A stretch of DNA of 64,000 nt, from contig JALQBC010000023.1 of assembly GCA_023375675.1 (NCBI GenBank), positions 588,062 through 652,061 of the forward strand, read 5' to 3'. The notes beneath the pieces were generated by a model. It saw nothing but the letters and a program-made list of their open reading frames with translations. It made no database searches and was not told the DNA's origin. Origin of the DNA: Cytospora piceicola (lineage: Eukaryota; Ascomycota; Sordariomycetes; Diaporthales; Cytosporaceae). Made by a program: the position numbers and the translations under genes. Below, piece after piece: positions 1 to 11,700 of the stretch (position 1 is the stretch's first letter; each line of letters begins with the position of its first letter).

Positions 1-38
1 AAGACTGAGGCGCCGAACACGATCTCTGGAGTCGTCAT
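1..38 (-). CDS. 5' end of a gene leaving the window, possibly aldo/keto reductase
   Basis: An ATG on the minus strand at 38 opens a frame that reads MTTPEIVFGAS before the window edge. This short start resembles fungal aldo/keto reductases, which often begin with a few residues and then a KIVFGA-type first strand. Only 12 codons are visible, so both the existence of the gene and the family are inference; the sequence left of the window would settle it. Confidence 0.35.
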   Translation of the reverse strand, partial: MTTPEIVFGASV

Positions 39-1156
39 GGTTGTTATGTACTAGTTAGGTGGTGTTTATGTATATCTAGGTATGAGATAAAGGCGTGAAA
101 GATGACCAGAAAACCTCAGCGGTTCAGGGAAGTTGTGAGTACTCTCGTCTACAGTAGCTAAACAGTCTTGAGAGCCTCAGAATTTCATATCTATTTATAA
201 TTGATGCTGGAGCCAGTAATCGGCGTCAGAACTATCCGAACATTGAATGTCTCGTATGTCAACTGGTCTGTTCAAGTCCGTTCACATGTCAGCACATCCC
301 CAACCCTACAACAATTGATTTGAAATCTATATCTCCGCGATGCGGATGTTATAGTTTCGTATAATTTGTAATATCCCTGCGTGCACGGAAGCGCAGGTAC
401 AATTATAACGCCGACCGTCACCCAGAGTTGATTGTAAATCCACCCGTCACCCAGACTGTACCGTAATCAACCCGTCACCGCGTTGTGTGATCCATTTCGA
501 AGGTATTCTTTGAGCTAAAGACCGAGCTGGAATCGTCAATCTACTTAAAAGATTGATGAGAATGCTCCATCTCAGAGCTTTTGTACATGGCCATCGACCC
601 AACCCCTTTCCAACTCCGCAAGTACCCAACCACATCGTCCAGATCTCCATGATGACGACTACCCGACTGCTCATTATTGAGTGCCGGAGGTTTCTTATTC
701 AGTGTTCGAACACCCCGTACGTAAAGTATGGTTTGAGCCTCATTACCCTGGACATTGAAGAAGTCTTGTTCAAACTTGTCCTGCCTTCCTAAAGCCACCC
801 TGTCTCTCAACAAAGTATGCGTCCATCTCCCTTTCCGACGCGTGCAACGTCTCGATGTTCACGTCCGCTTTATCGTCCAATGTGGATATTTGTGCATCGT
901 GAGAATAGTTGGTAGTGCAACAAAAGTAGGAGAAGGATTACAAAGTGTACTATCTAATACCGTTTATGAACTCCTCACCCTGTACCCAAACAGTCGCCGT
1001 TGATCAGGCGCAGTGCTATCCCATATCCACATACGATAAATAAACACAACCTCCCTCACTTCTCGTAGATGTTACTGTCACTGGGAAATGTTAGCTTACC
1101 TCCATACAGCTCACAAAAGGGCCAGAGCTGGGGGGCACATCACGGAAAAGGCAGAC
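39..1156. other. Intergenic, no gene seen
   Basis: Short overlapping frames on both strands have no recognisable domain. The left part is presumably the promoter of the gene leaving the left edge; the right part lies 3' of the amylase. Two near-identical phrases around 'cacccgtcacccagactgta' occur at 415-480, a small local duplication. Confidence 0.5.
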
Positions 1157-2809
1157 TTACAACTTCTCTCCGAACTTCTCCCTCCCCTCCGCATCCCTGT
1201 TCACAAAGATGCTCACGCTGCACTGCCCACACACAAATTCCCCGAACCCGTCCTCCCCGATCTCCACCTCCCTGTCGCTCCACCCCAGCACGTCCGTCCA
1301 CGTCTCGCCGGCGTGCACCTCGCCGACGTGCATCCTCTTGGACCCGGCGCCCGCGTTGGACAGGACCACGGCGCACCCGGACGGCCGGTCCCAGGTCCCG
1401 TAGCGCACGAAGCCGAGGCAGGTCGCGTAGTCGAAGTAGTCGGCCTGGGCGCCGTAGGCGTACAGCTTGCGCGCGAGGGTGACGCGGGGCAGGAGGCCGC
1501 CGCACGAGGGCGGGAAGGACTGCTTGTCGCCGTTGGGGTCCACGCCGTAGAGGTCGCCGTACCAGACGCAGGGGTACCCCGCGTCGCGGAGGAGGATCAG
1601 CGAGTAGGCCAGGGGCTTGAACCAGTCGGCTATGGGGGCCTCGAGGGCTTGGTAGGGCTGGGTGTCATGGTTCATTACTAGTGTCTGTGAGAGAATGGAG
1701 GGTGAGCTGCAAGTCTTGATTCACAGAATTGAGGATGTTTGAGTGAGGAGGATGGCTTACCACGGCGCAAATTGGCGCGACCTGCACCAGCGTCTGGTCG
1801 AATACTTGCCGCATGTCCGCATTGCTGGCCTGGCTGATCTGGCTGAAGTTGTACACCAGCGGTGCGTCGAATAGAGCGAATTTCCGGCCCATGCGGTCCA
1901 GGTAGTGTTCCATGTCCTCTAGGCTGTCCTTCCAGAACTCGCCGACGACAAACCAGCCTTCTCCGTAAGTTTCGTCCATCTGGGTGATGAACTTGCGTAG
2001 AAATGTCTCACTGTAATGCTTGACGGCGTCGAAACGGAAACCCTTGAGCGGGAGCTGTGCGGCCAGCCATTTGCCCCAGTTCAGGACGTCCTCTTCGACT
2101 TCTGGGTGGTCATAGTCGAGATCGGATCCCATGAGGTAGTCACTGTGGGTCGAGCCTCAGCATGATGCCGTCTGGCTTGGAGGGAACCGACTTACTAGTT
2201 GCCCTTCTCGCTATCAACATCTCCGTTGTCAGCCCATCCCTTGCTTTTGTCGCCCATGATCTTGTAGATGGAGCTCTTTCCATTCTCCGCGTTGAAATCC
2301 ACCCCACTGAAGTGGTACCAGTGATACTTCAATGAGCTGTATCTGTCCTTTCTCCCGGGAAAGTCGTAGCCAACCCATGCCTCGATCTCATACACATCAC
2401 TGATGTCCTTGGTCCGGTCATCCTGATCGACCTCCTTCGCCTCGCACTTCTCCTTGTGGTCAGCCGCAAACTTGTGGTTGAGCACGGCATCCCAGTAGAT
2501 ACCAACGCCGTTCTGCTTGGCAGTGACGGCCATGTCAACCAGTTCCTCCTTGGAGCCCCATTTGGTGACGACGCTGCCCTTCTGGTCGAATTCGCCCAGG
2601 TCGTACAGGTCATAGATGTCATAGCCGTTGCCCTCCTTGGAGGACCCCTTGCATGCCGGAGGGATCCAGATGTTGTCAATGCCCCAGTTCTTGAGCTGCG
2701 GAATGTGCTTCTCGAGGCGGGCCCAGTGTTTCTGGTCGGCAGGGACATACCACTCGAAGCCCTGCATCATGGTCATGTTCTCCGCCGTTGGCTGCTGTTC
2801 TTCCCCCAT
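1157..2809 (-). CDS. Intracellular alpha-amylase, GH13 subfamily 5
   Basis: Hydrolyses internal alpha-1,4-glucosidic bonds; fungal GH13_5 enzymes without signal peptide are cytosolic and have been linked to alpha-glucan and cell-wall metabolism rather than starch feeding. Exons on the minus strand are 2809-2196, 2142-1761 and 1684-1157, joined at GT-AG introns of 53 and 76 nt, giving 507 aa. Motifs: MMQGFEWY near residue 14, WDAVLNHK at 106-113, nucleophile D243 in GFRFDAVKH, acid/base E273 in VVGEFW and transition-state D339 in MNHDTQ. The ATG at 2809 begins MGEEQQPT; the frame stays open upstream only from a GTG. Homologues often carry a further 10-20 N-terminal residues, so a small upstream exon is possible. 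No signal peptide is seen. Confidence 0.9.
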
Positions 2810-3451
2810 CTTGACGGGTTCTGGTGGTGGCACAGAGGAGGGACCTGAGCACGCAATTTGATGAGTTTGAATGAGATGGAGGAACAGGTGAGATCAGCGA
2901 CTTTCAAAACAGGCTCAGCATTTTCTCTTGTACTATAGAAACACGGGCAAATCAGGTTTCCTCCCTGCAGTAAGCATCCCAGCTCACCACTCAGTAGCTT
3001 TGTGCTTATCAGGCCGAAGATGGAGGGGAAGGGTAGGAAAGTCGTGCGCGCTGAGGCGTCTCTTCCCATGGCCTCGTCTAGAACAAGCTGACACCTTGTA
3101 AGGTTCCTATGTCCTGGAAGCTAACCAGGTTGCCCATGCCTACTGTTTCCTAGCGGTTCCCGGGCATCTGTGAGATGACTGGATATGACTGAAGATGGAG
3201 ATGAAGATGCAGCGGCTAGAAGTGAGATGGAAGTGCCGACTGCCGTTGGAAGAAGGTTGGATGGAAGCATCCGAATATTGTCTGGGTATTGAGGGTGCAT
3301 ACGGGATGACGTAGTCCGTATCTGATATATTGATTGGGACACCTCAAGTGCTTGGTGATCTCTTACTGCCAAGTGGTAATAGCTATATGAAGTAGCCGGT
3401 CACAATACAATATACTTGACACGACATTTCTGGAGCAGCCTCACAGACCAG

Positions 3452-3473
3452 TATATATATATATATATATATA
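3452..3473. repeat. (TA)n microsatellite
   Basis: Eleven uninterrupted TA units in the amylase upstream spacer. Confidence 0.9.
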
Positions 3474-4013
3474 CATAGATTCGTGCCCAGTCTCTCCTTG
3501 CGGCTTACAGTAGACTACTTAAGTACTTAGTAGGTTAGCAAATGGTGTCAAACATGAACAATAGACGTTGAATCACGGTTGTTGCCAAGAACTGGTGGTG
3601 GTACCAACCCCAAACCTCCCCACCGTTCTCCCCAGGCCCAGGAACACCAAAGCAAGGTACCAGTAGCGTCAAAGCGCACAGGCGGGCGCACGGCCACGAG
3701 ACAAAAGCCGAGACCGTTCAAGTATCTCTTCAGTGACGTCACGTGTTCTCGAGGTGTTCTGTTCTCTAGTTGGTGCACAGTACCTAGGTACATGCTAAAG
3801 TAGTAAAAGCACCCTGGCAGCCTGGCAGTCTGGGCACTCATTCAAGGTCATCATCCGGCAAGCCAAAATCCGCATGCCGATGAAACTCAAAAACGACATC
3901 ATCGTCTCAAGGACAGGAGCAAAAGAGGATTCGCGCCAGAACCGTACAGAGACTCCATATATTTATTATGTACTAGTGTATATACATCACTAATCCATCA
4001 ACTGTAGCCATTG

Positions 4014-4062
4014 TTCCTTGGTTCCTTGGTTCCTTGGTTACTTGGTTACTTGATTCCTTGGT
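4014..4062. repeat. TTCCTTGG-type imperfect tandem repeat
   Basis: About six units of an 8-bp word (TTCCTTGG, later units TTACTTGG and TTCCTTGG), ending in GGTAACC. It lies in the spacer about 700 bp before the next start codon. Confidence 0.8.
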
Positions 4063-4750
4063 AACCAATGGTTGTTGGCGGCAGTCGATTGTCGAACATG
4101 CAGGTCGACCATATCCCGTCACATTCCCAAAGACAAAGTTCCCAGCCCCACTGATCAGCTCATGCACTTGTTCCTGCTTGGCTGCTTGGTTCTCGGTCAA
4201 GCTGGTGGCACGGTGCAGCGGGCAGGCTGGGCTGGCTGGTGTTGAATTGGTGGAGATATGGGTGGATATAGTGGGTAACATAGTGGGGATCGGTGGAGAG
4301 CTCCCCCGTCTCTTTACCCAAACAGGCATTTCCCAGCCACCGCGTCTCCTGGCAACGACCTGCATCGACGTGTGTAAACAGCGGACGCGAGTCTCGAGGG
4401 CCAGACCTTCAGACCAGTGACAGTTGTCCACGATCCGCTTCAGCGACAAATCCACCATCGTTCCAGCCTCTGCATGCACCTGATTGCTTCGCTTCGACAA
4501 ACCTTCTCCATACTGCCCGGCGGGTACACAGTATTATGTAGACTGGTAGCCACAGTTTTTTCCCGCTACACCGACTGACAACCAGGATCTACAATCTCTC
4601 TGGCACTCACTCTGACACGCTGGAACGCTCTAACATTTACACTAGGTACCAGTACGCTGCTTAGGTTTAATTGACTCCTAGGTCGCAGTTATCAATCCGA
4701 CCTGAGGCCCTTTCTTCTCCCTTCCTGCCTTCCTCTCGACCATCTCTCAG

Positions 4751-7700
4751 ATGACCAGAGCCCCTCCTAGCTTCGACTTTGATATCCACGTCGACCGAGA
4801 TTGTGTGAGTCCAGCCATGGAGGGTGATAGTTACCTCCGAAGACCAGATGTCTCTCTGGATGAGACTGCCGATCACCACGAGGGAGGCTACATTCCAGCC
4901 GACTATCCAAGCATCGAGATAACCGAAGACCCCGAAGACGACGACTTTCTCAACGGCCCGGCTGGCGGTTCCGAATTCGGCTCCCACGACGATGACCTTG
5001 ACCAGACTGTCCACCCCGACCCGGATGACCACGATGCTCCGGGCAGGCCATACTCATCCGCCCAGTCCATGCAATCATTCGAGGGCGATGGCACCGAGTC
5101 TCACCGCGGCACAGAGGACGATGTGTTTAGCGACCGCAGTCCCCGCAGTTCCATCCACTCCGCTGATGAGCACTGCGGTGAGGATATGACCGAGAAGGGC
5201 GACGAGACCCCAGACGTCCGCTCCCGCGTTACATCTGGTGTCTCCATGTCAGGCGTATCAGCCATTTCTGATATCTCTCAATTGTCTCGCTATGATAAGG
5301 AGGACTTCATGCCTCCCACTCGGAACAGCCGACCAGCATTCCGAAACCAATCTTCCGTTCGAGCCATGCAAATGTCATCTCCTACACCTTCCATCTACTC
5401 AACCTCCACTCGCTCGGCGAAACGACAGTCTGGTCTGACAAGTACCTCAAGGGTCGGCAGCCCATCACTCTCAGCACAATACTCGTCTAGGGGACGAACG
5501 CCCTCGCACTTTAGGCGCCCAGAGCCAGCACCCCTGGTCTTGCTTCATGTTACCTTGCTTCCACCCCGCTGGGTCTATGGCGATATGGTCAACTTCTTCG
5601 AGAGCAGGAAACTTCAGCCCATTGCCTTCTCCGGCGAGGGTCTCAAGAACCTGCGCAGTGTATGGCGACAGCTCCAGGACCGTCTTGGCGACACCGAGAT
5701 GGAGCGAGGCATCCTCTTGCCGCACCCTCAGAATGACTACGAGGTTCTCGAGGAACGGCTACTGGAGGCTCTCGAATTGCCACTACGACGTCGAGCTCGT
5801 ATCCTCGAGTGTGGACACTACCTCGGTCCTTCGAACGAGATGACCATCAATGACTACATCGAGGATGACTATTCAGACCTTAGCGAGGATGAAGAACTCG
5901 CCGCTGCCCCCAAAAAAGAGAAGAGGCACTGGTGCAAATCCTGCAAAGGGGACATCAAGTACCAGGAGCTCGGTGCGGAGCGCGTTTTCCGCATCAAGGT
6001 GTACGCCAGCAATGGTCTGATGAGTGCCGGTGCTTGGGAGGCTTCCTGGAGAGAGATGGAGCGCATTGACATCGAGGTCGAACCCATTGTCACACAAGCT
6101 GTCCAACAAGACCTGGCCAAGCTCGCTGCTTCGTACGAGCAGGAGCAGCGCAAGCAGATGGATCAGCAAAGCGAAGCAGGGCATCGCCAGCGTTTCGAAG
6201 AAGAGCGCCGTCTGAAATTCGAAGAGGAGCGGCTAATGCTGGAAGCGCAACGCCGGGAGTTTGAAGAGCAACGACAGCAGCTTGAGGCACAGCGCAGGAG
6301 CATCGAAGAGGAACAGCATCAGCACCTCGGCGGTGCTCGGCGCCAGGAACTTGAGGAAGAACACAGACTTCTCGACCGGCAACGGCAACAACTTGAAGAA
6401 TCGCGACAACAGTTCGAAGAGGAGCGTCGGCAGCGGCTCGAGGAAGAGGAACTGCGTCGGATGCAGCGGGAGGAAGACGAACAAAAACTGTCTCCGTCAC
6501 CCCGCTCTACATCTCGCGCATCATATGCCGAGGATGACCTTGCCTCTCCGGTACCCGAGAACACCGCATCCACGGATGCCGATGAGCGAAGCAACGACAC
6601 CGATCGTCTTCGAGAGATCTACGGCGATAGTCGGGCTGATAGCGATGCATACTCGGGCCAGACTCAAACCGAGACTCACTACTCAGAGCCTTACACCTCT
6701 CCTACCCCGCCTCCGCCTTCTGAGCCGGTCTATCAGCGATACGAAAATCGCCGCAGGTCGTTGGATAATGCCTCTCTTCCGGAGCTGCTTGGCGAGACGA
6801 TCCGAGTCGCCTTGCAGGATCCGAAGAACGTGGCCATCGCCGTTCTGGTTGTCTTGATCGCACTGCTAGCTGGACAGTTCTCGAGGCCTGACGAGCGTGG
6901 AGTCGAACTCTACAAGCCGCAGCCACAACAAGCCGCGTACCAGTACCACGAACTTGAAGGTCGGGAGCCCGTGCCACAGTTGGCCATGAATACGCCGCCC
7001 ACCATCGACTACACATCGTCCCAGTCACAACTTGTCGAGACTGTCTACCAGACAGTGACCCAGTCCTCTGCCGAAAAGGCACCATCCCGTGTTGTTGAGA
7101 CGATCTTTAGCACGGTGACGGAATCTTTGGTCGAGCCTCCTGCTCACCCGACGACCGAAGCTTCTGACCACACCGCGGCGACTGAAGTTGCCAGTGAGTT
7201 AACACCCAACAGTGCGGACCCCAGCGTTTGTTTATCCCCCGATGTATACCCCTTGCCTTTCTGTTGGTGGGCCGACGAGGAAATGTACCGTAACTCTTCT
7301 TCTGCCTACCCTCTTATTCGTGTTGGATTTGATACTTTTGTCCCGTCCCCAACACCTGAACTTGAACCCGAGACCGAGACCGAGACCGAACCCGAACCAC
7401 AATCTAACGAGGTTACCCTCAAGACCACCTCTGAGGATGCTGAGATTGACACTGAAGTCGATCACATCATCTCAATCTTCAACCCGACATGCTTGGTGGA
7501 TGGGGAAGAGGTCGAGAGTGAGCTCGACACAATAATTACACCGCCCGAGGCGTTCAACGAGGAGCCCGAGGCGGCAGCCAATGCCCTCCCAGTACAAGAG
7601 GAGGGCACTAATAGGAGGGAAGCGGCTTGCACAACAGCAAGCACGACCCTCAAAATCCCAACCCCCCAAACACCTGTCGTCTCGACGATGACGACAAGCA

Positions 7701-8026
7701 CCAACAAGGAGAAGCGAATAGTCAGGGTTCGCGAGTTTGTCACCGAGACGATCCTCGTCACCGCCACGCGGACACGCTCTGCGCTCGAGATGAAGATGAC
7801 GTCTCGGCGCACCGCACCTGAGGACGAGGAGGAAGTCCTGGAGGACTTTGACGACGCGGTGGATGGCGAGGACGAGGCCCTGCGGGAGACGCTGGTCGAG
7901 ACGGTCAAGGTCAAGGTCACGTCCACGGTGGAGGTGGACTGGCCGGAGAACACGTGCGGTGCTTTTGCCCCTTATTCCCCTGCGATCGGGCTACAGGAGA
8001 ATAATTATGAGTTGGTGGTGCTGTGA
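4751..8026 (+). CDS. Large acidic coiled-coil protein with one membrane span
   Basis: A single-exon frame of 1091 aa. Residues 1-250 are acidic and Ser-rich, probably disordered. Residues about 260-350 form the only compact-looking block: it begins with PLVLLHVTLLP, has an ERGILLPHP motif and ends with RILECGHYLGP. Fungal proteins with this block are often labelled 'pathway-specific nitrogen regulator', a label from homology that should not be taken as function. A CKSC pair follows. Residues about 455-580 are a long Glu/Arg/Gln coiled coil with repeats of the type EEERR and LEAQRR. One hydrophobic helix (NVAIAVLVVLIALLAGQF, near 698-715) could anchor it in a membrane. The C-terminal third carries spaced VETVYQTVT-like repeats and a short run of E-T dipeptides. 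Function is not known to me. Confidence 0.8.
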   Translation: MTRAPPSFDFDIHVDRDCVSPAMEGDSYLRRPDVSLDETADHHEGGYIPADYPSIEITEDPEDDDFLNGPAGGSEFGSHDDDLDQTVHPDPDDHDAPGRPYSSAQSMQSFEGDGTESHRGTEDDVFSDRSPRSSIHSADEHCGEDMTEKGDETPDVRSRVTSGVSMSGVSAISDISQLSRYDKEDFMPPTRNSRPAFRNQSSVRAMQMSSPTPSIYSTSTRSAKRQSGLTSTSRVGSPSLSAQYSSRGRTPSHFRRPEPAPLVLLHVTLLPPRWVYGDMVNFFESRKLQPIAFSGEGLKNLRSVWRQLQDRLGDTEMERGILLPHPQNDYEVLEERLLEALELPLRRRARILECGHYLGPSNEMTINDYIEDDYSDLSEDEELAAAPKKEKRHWCKSCKGDIKYQELGAERVFRIKVYASNGLMSAGAWEASWREMERIDIEVEPIVTQAVQQDLAKLAASYEQEQRKQMDQQSEAGHRQRFEEERRLKFEEERLMLEAQRREFEEQRQQLEAQRRSIEEEQHQHLGGARRQELEEEHRLLDRQRQQLEESRQQFEEERRQRLEEEELRRMQREEDEQKLSPSPRSTSRASYAEDDLASPVPENTASTDADERSNDTDRLREIYGDSRADSDAYSGQTQTETHYSEPYTSPTPPPPSEPVYQRYENRRRSLDNASLPELLGETIRVALQDPKNVAIAVLVVLIALLAGQFSRPDERGVELYKPQPQQAAYQYHELEGREPVPQLAMNTPPTIDYTSSQSQLVETVYQTVTQSSAEKAPSRVVETIFSTVTESLVEPPAHPTTEASDHTAATEVASELTPNSADPSVCLSPDVYPLPFCWWADEEMYRNSSSAYPLIRVGFDTFVPSPTPELEPETETETEPEPQSNEVTLKTTSEDAEIDTEVDHIISIFNPTCLVDGEEVESELDTIITPPEAFNEEPEAAANALPVQEEGTNRREAACTTASTTLKIPTPQTPVVSTMTTSTNKEKRIVRVREFVTETILVTATRTRSALEMKMTSRRTAPEDEEEVLEDFDDAVDGEDEALRETLVETVKVKVTSTVEVDWPENTCGAFAPYSPAIGLQENNYELVVL

Positions 8027-9314
8027 GGGGGAGGACGTGGAATGAGCCTGGAGGCAAGCAAGCAAGCTACGTGGAATATGTCTCTGTTGAACGAAAAAGA
8101 TTCATCTGTATGGAAGGACGTTGGGACTTTCGTGTGTTCTCTCCGTGGAACCTTTTCGGTTCTCTCTTTATCTGGGATGCTTTTTCTTCTTCTTGATCTT
8201 GGTGGCTCTGGGAGTAACAGCGAAAAGCGAAGAAAGCGAGCGAGCGAGCGAGCAAACATGTGTGACCTGACTGATGGCTGATGCATTTGGGATGAGAATC
8301 ATGAGAGGGATCACGTATTGTACATATGTAAATAGATATACCTGTTCAAATTATTGGATCTACGGAAGAGTGATACCTATATTCGTTCTTTTCATACCGT
8401 CTGTTACCTGTGCCGCCTACTTAAGTACCTAGGTATGTTCTTTACTATAACTGTGCTAACGATATCGTGTCTATGTCTTTCCCTTTTGTTTGTCTTTTTG
8501 TGACAGGTGGCTACCAATCACTTTCACATCTTCGAGTAATAGCAGAGCCTGAACTTTCCGGCCGACTCTGGGCTCAGGCACCGGGCACGTGGTCCTATTT
8601 CGGGTTCCAAGGTTGCCCGGACGCCGAGGATCATAAACCCTGGACTTGATTGATCAGTGCCGATATACGAACCGCCCAACCGAATACGACGCTCGACCTG
8701 GTGTGTTAAATACCTAGGTACTTGTTTAAGCAAGTGCCTACCTCAGTAATTACTTGAACATGTACATAGTAGTACTGGGCTGCACAGATGGAATTGGTCA
8801 CCTGGCACTTTCAGCTCGTTGCTGTGCGACCGCACTTTGCCCCTTACTTCGTGCCCTCTATCTGCAAGTTTCATATGCTACAGATACAGTTAGTCTCTCA
8901 CCTTGAAGGTGGGCAGGAGATTATCCAAAGGGGTTGAAGTAACAATTATGGCGATATGGAAGATACAGAACAGGAGAGCGGGGGAAACGACCAAAATAGA
9001 TTCTTTATCACCCATCTTCTGTTGAGCAGGGATTGAGGTGTGTATCAATATGCGTTACATTACAAGAGTGAGAGCTGTGGGAGACGGGATGCCGGGGACA
9101 GTACTGTTCACATGCAATGTAGCATGAGAGATGCCGGTGCAAGTTACCTAAACCATCATTCATCCTTCAACATCTTCGACTTCCCCGGCCCAGCCGGCTC
9201 CGGCACTGGGGGATACTCCATATTCTGTAAACTCTCTAGCATCGAGGACTGACAACTCCACAAACAAACCAAGTCAACCAACCAGTCATCATCACTAGAT
9301 GTCGAGCGAGCAAT
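8027..9314. other. Intergenic, two TACCTAGGTA palindromes
   Basis: No supported gene between the coiled-coil gene and the HET gene. A GAGC tetranucleotide run lies near 8238-8252. Exact TACCTAGGTA palindromes lie at 8426-8435 and 8711-8720. Confidence 0.5.
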
Positions 9315-11314
9315 ATGGCCAGCCCGAGATTGATGCCTATACAGCAACCCAGTCAGGACTTCATCCACGCGCCGCTCAGCTCTCCCCGGTCCTTCCGAGT
9401 GCTCAACTTGCTGCCGTCCCGCGATTTCGACGGCCCCGTCTTCTGTGAGATCCGGGAAGCAAGCCTGGACGACTGCGTGAGGTATGAGGCGCTCTCATAT
9501 GTTTGGGGGGCCCCCGCGCTCGGCCACTCCGTCTTTGTCGGCAACAGGACCCTCCGCGTGACGCCGAACTGCCTGGAGGCGTTGAGACACTTGCGCTTCA
9601 GGTACAGACGCCGAGTCCTCTGGGTCGATGCCATCTGCATTGATCAGAGGGAGAGCTCGCAAGGCACCAAGGAGAGAAACCATCAGGTTGAAGTGATGGG
9701 CGATATCTACTTGAAAGCTCGTACAGTCCTTGTATGGCTCGGCGCTTCTTATCCGACTACAGCGCAGTCGATTAGAAGATTTAGACTCATCAGCAGAATC
9801 AAGGTGGTTTCTGATATGCTTCACTTGCCCTTGAGTGGGCTACAAAGACGGTTATGCGAGCCCATGGACCAGTCTTGTCAGTCAATCTGCTTGATATTAA
9901 CCTCGAATGACGCGCAATTAGCTGCCTACTAGGTAGGTACACGAGGACTGTTACTAACGTACTTACTTTGAGTATAGGGAGGAAAGGCTATAACAACTCT
10001 AAATATTGGGCCATGAACAAAATTCTAAGGAACTTCTGGTGGCGCAGAGCCTGGACGTTTCAAGAGCAAGCCTTGGCTCGTCGGTGTGTGCTTCTTCATG
10101 GTCGGTGGAGCATCTCTATGAAGGACCTAATGAGAGCGATCTGTTCAGCTTCTCTCTTGGACCCAGATGCTATCGACCCTACGAGGAGGAGGATCCAATC
10201 CTCCTTGGCTTTGCAACACCGTTTCAAATATGAGACCTTCAAGCCGCAGGATGCTGCCAGGTCCACCCAAAAATCAAGAAGCATAGCAAAAACAGTATTG
10301 GCTGGTGCGTTCTTCATGGATGCCACTCTGCCAGTGGACCGTATATACGCATTGCATTCCTTGTTGGTCAGGTGCGGTCTCCCTTTGCCAAAGCCAGACT
10401 ACGACAAGGCTTTAGAAGTCGTGTACGAGGAGGTGGTCTGGGCCTGGATTCACAGCCAGCAAGACCTCAGCATCATCCAGACAGCGGCAAGACCAACACA
10501 TGTTCCAAACCTGCCGTCTTGGGTACCGGCATACCACCTGGCCTTTGATACATTTGTCACAGATTGGCCCGCGTTCCACCACTTCTCCTGGGGCTTCATG
10601 AAAACCGAAGGCAACCCCTACGCAGGTCGTACAGAAGCGGAGCATTCCCCAAAGGTTCTCCGGGTGAAGGGCAAATATATCGGGAAGATCACCTTTAGCT
10701 GGTCCGACATCTGGACCAGCGTCACAAGGCACACCACGCAGCACAGAAACTGGTGTCGGCATGTCCACGTCAACAATGCTCACGCACGGGGCCGGGGCTC
10801 CCCAGGCTACGATGACGCGTTGCGCGAGATGTTCGAAGCAATCATGTTTCCGGGCTCCTCTACACCTGCTGTGCCAGACGGTTATGATGATGCGTTTTCT
10901 ACCTTCAAGATGTGGTTTGACGTTATGATCGACCAAGACCTGGGACCTGCAAGTCCGTGGGCAGCTGAACTCCCAGCAACGCCGCCGCTCAAGGGCCGGA
11001 AAGCAGATTATATCAGTCAAGCCGCCAGCAGGATCAAGCATGTAGAAGCTGCTTTGACCTGGATGGAGCCTTCGCTTCAAGAGCTCCGGTTTTTTGCCTT
11101 TTGCGTGCTCGACAATGGCATGATGGGCATGGCGAACCATTGGTGCGAGGTTGGCGACGAGGTGTTTCTCCTACGCGGCGCGGACTGCCCCTTCGTGCTG
11201 CGGAGGGATGGGGAGGACTATCGTCTGGTAGGGCCGACATATGTCCCACGGTTGTATCAGGCGCAGCCGTGGCGTTTTGACGGGGAGGACGTGTGGACCA
11301 TTACGCTGGTTTGA
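9315..11314 (+). CDS. HET-domain (heterokaryon incompatibility) protein
   Basis: HET-domain proteins take part in non-self recognition and regulated cell death in filamentous ascomycetes. Two exons, 9315-9876 and 9978-11314, are joined by a 101-nt intron with a CTAAC branch site near 9953; the junction rebuilds a TGG codon and keeps the frame. The HET core is clear: YEALSYVWG near residue 57, LWVDAICIDQ near 101, and after the junction W-RRAWTFQEQ. The rest, ending about residue 632, is the usual poorly conserved C-terminal region with a late VGDEVFLLRGADCPFVLR segment that recurs in this family. The partner or allele specificity cannot be read from sequence. Confidence 0.88.
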
Positions 11315-11700
11315 GCCTTGAATGATTACATCAACGAACCATGGCGTCTGGGAAGTCCGCTGCTGGCGTCGCGCTGCAAGAGCGCCCACATCTCGGTCGA
11401 CTGTGCCTGAATATTCCTCAAGCTGCAAATCCACAGATGGGTTGTGAATCCTTAGCGAAATGGGGAACGATGTTCGGGTAGTGAACGGGAGGAATTCACT
11501 TTGTATATATATCTCAGATGAGAACGCAAGGTAATTCAGTACCAGTGGTTGGAGGGAAGATGTATCACCTCCGATGCATCCTTGCAGATGCTGTTCTATA
11601 TTTTTGTTTTCGCTTCGACATGGATCAACTCGAACTTCCTGTCTCTATGCCACTTATTTACGCCATCTTTTTATTTTCTATCACCACCATCCCCTCCGTC
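11315..11700. other. Convergent intergenic spacer
   Basis: 3' regions of the HET gene and of the chorismate synthase face each other here. No gene is seen; the long plus-strand frame that starts here is an antisense shadow of chorismate synthase. Confidence 0.6.

Larger units (their letters stand above)
2810..4750. other. Intergenic, divergent promoter region
   Basis: Spacer between the amylase (minus) and the coiled-coil gene (plus). It holds a TA microsatellite at 3452-3473, an exact TACCTAGGTA palindrome at 3781-3790, a TGACGTCA-like site near 3733, and an imperfect TTCCTTGG tandem tract at 4014-4062. No convincing coding frame was seen. Confidence 0.5.

Noticed and set aside
1069..1681. 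Plus-strand frames of 137 and 197 codons
   Set aside because: They overlap the amylase last exon antisense and show only Arg/Ser/Pro- or Val/Gly/Ala-rich shadow composition.
2807..2833. Amylase start at 2833
   Set aside because: The codon is GTG; the first ATG in frame is at 2809. An upstream exon remains possible but no ATG-donor pair was convincing.
6090..6500. Minus-strand frames within the coiled-coil gene
   Set aside because: Antisense shadows of Glu/Arg/Gln coiled-coil repeats.
7191..7330. Possible intron at a GTGAGT site in the coiled-coil gene
   Set aside because: The frame stays open throughout and no acceptor at a normal distance keeps the frame better than reading through.
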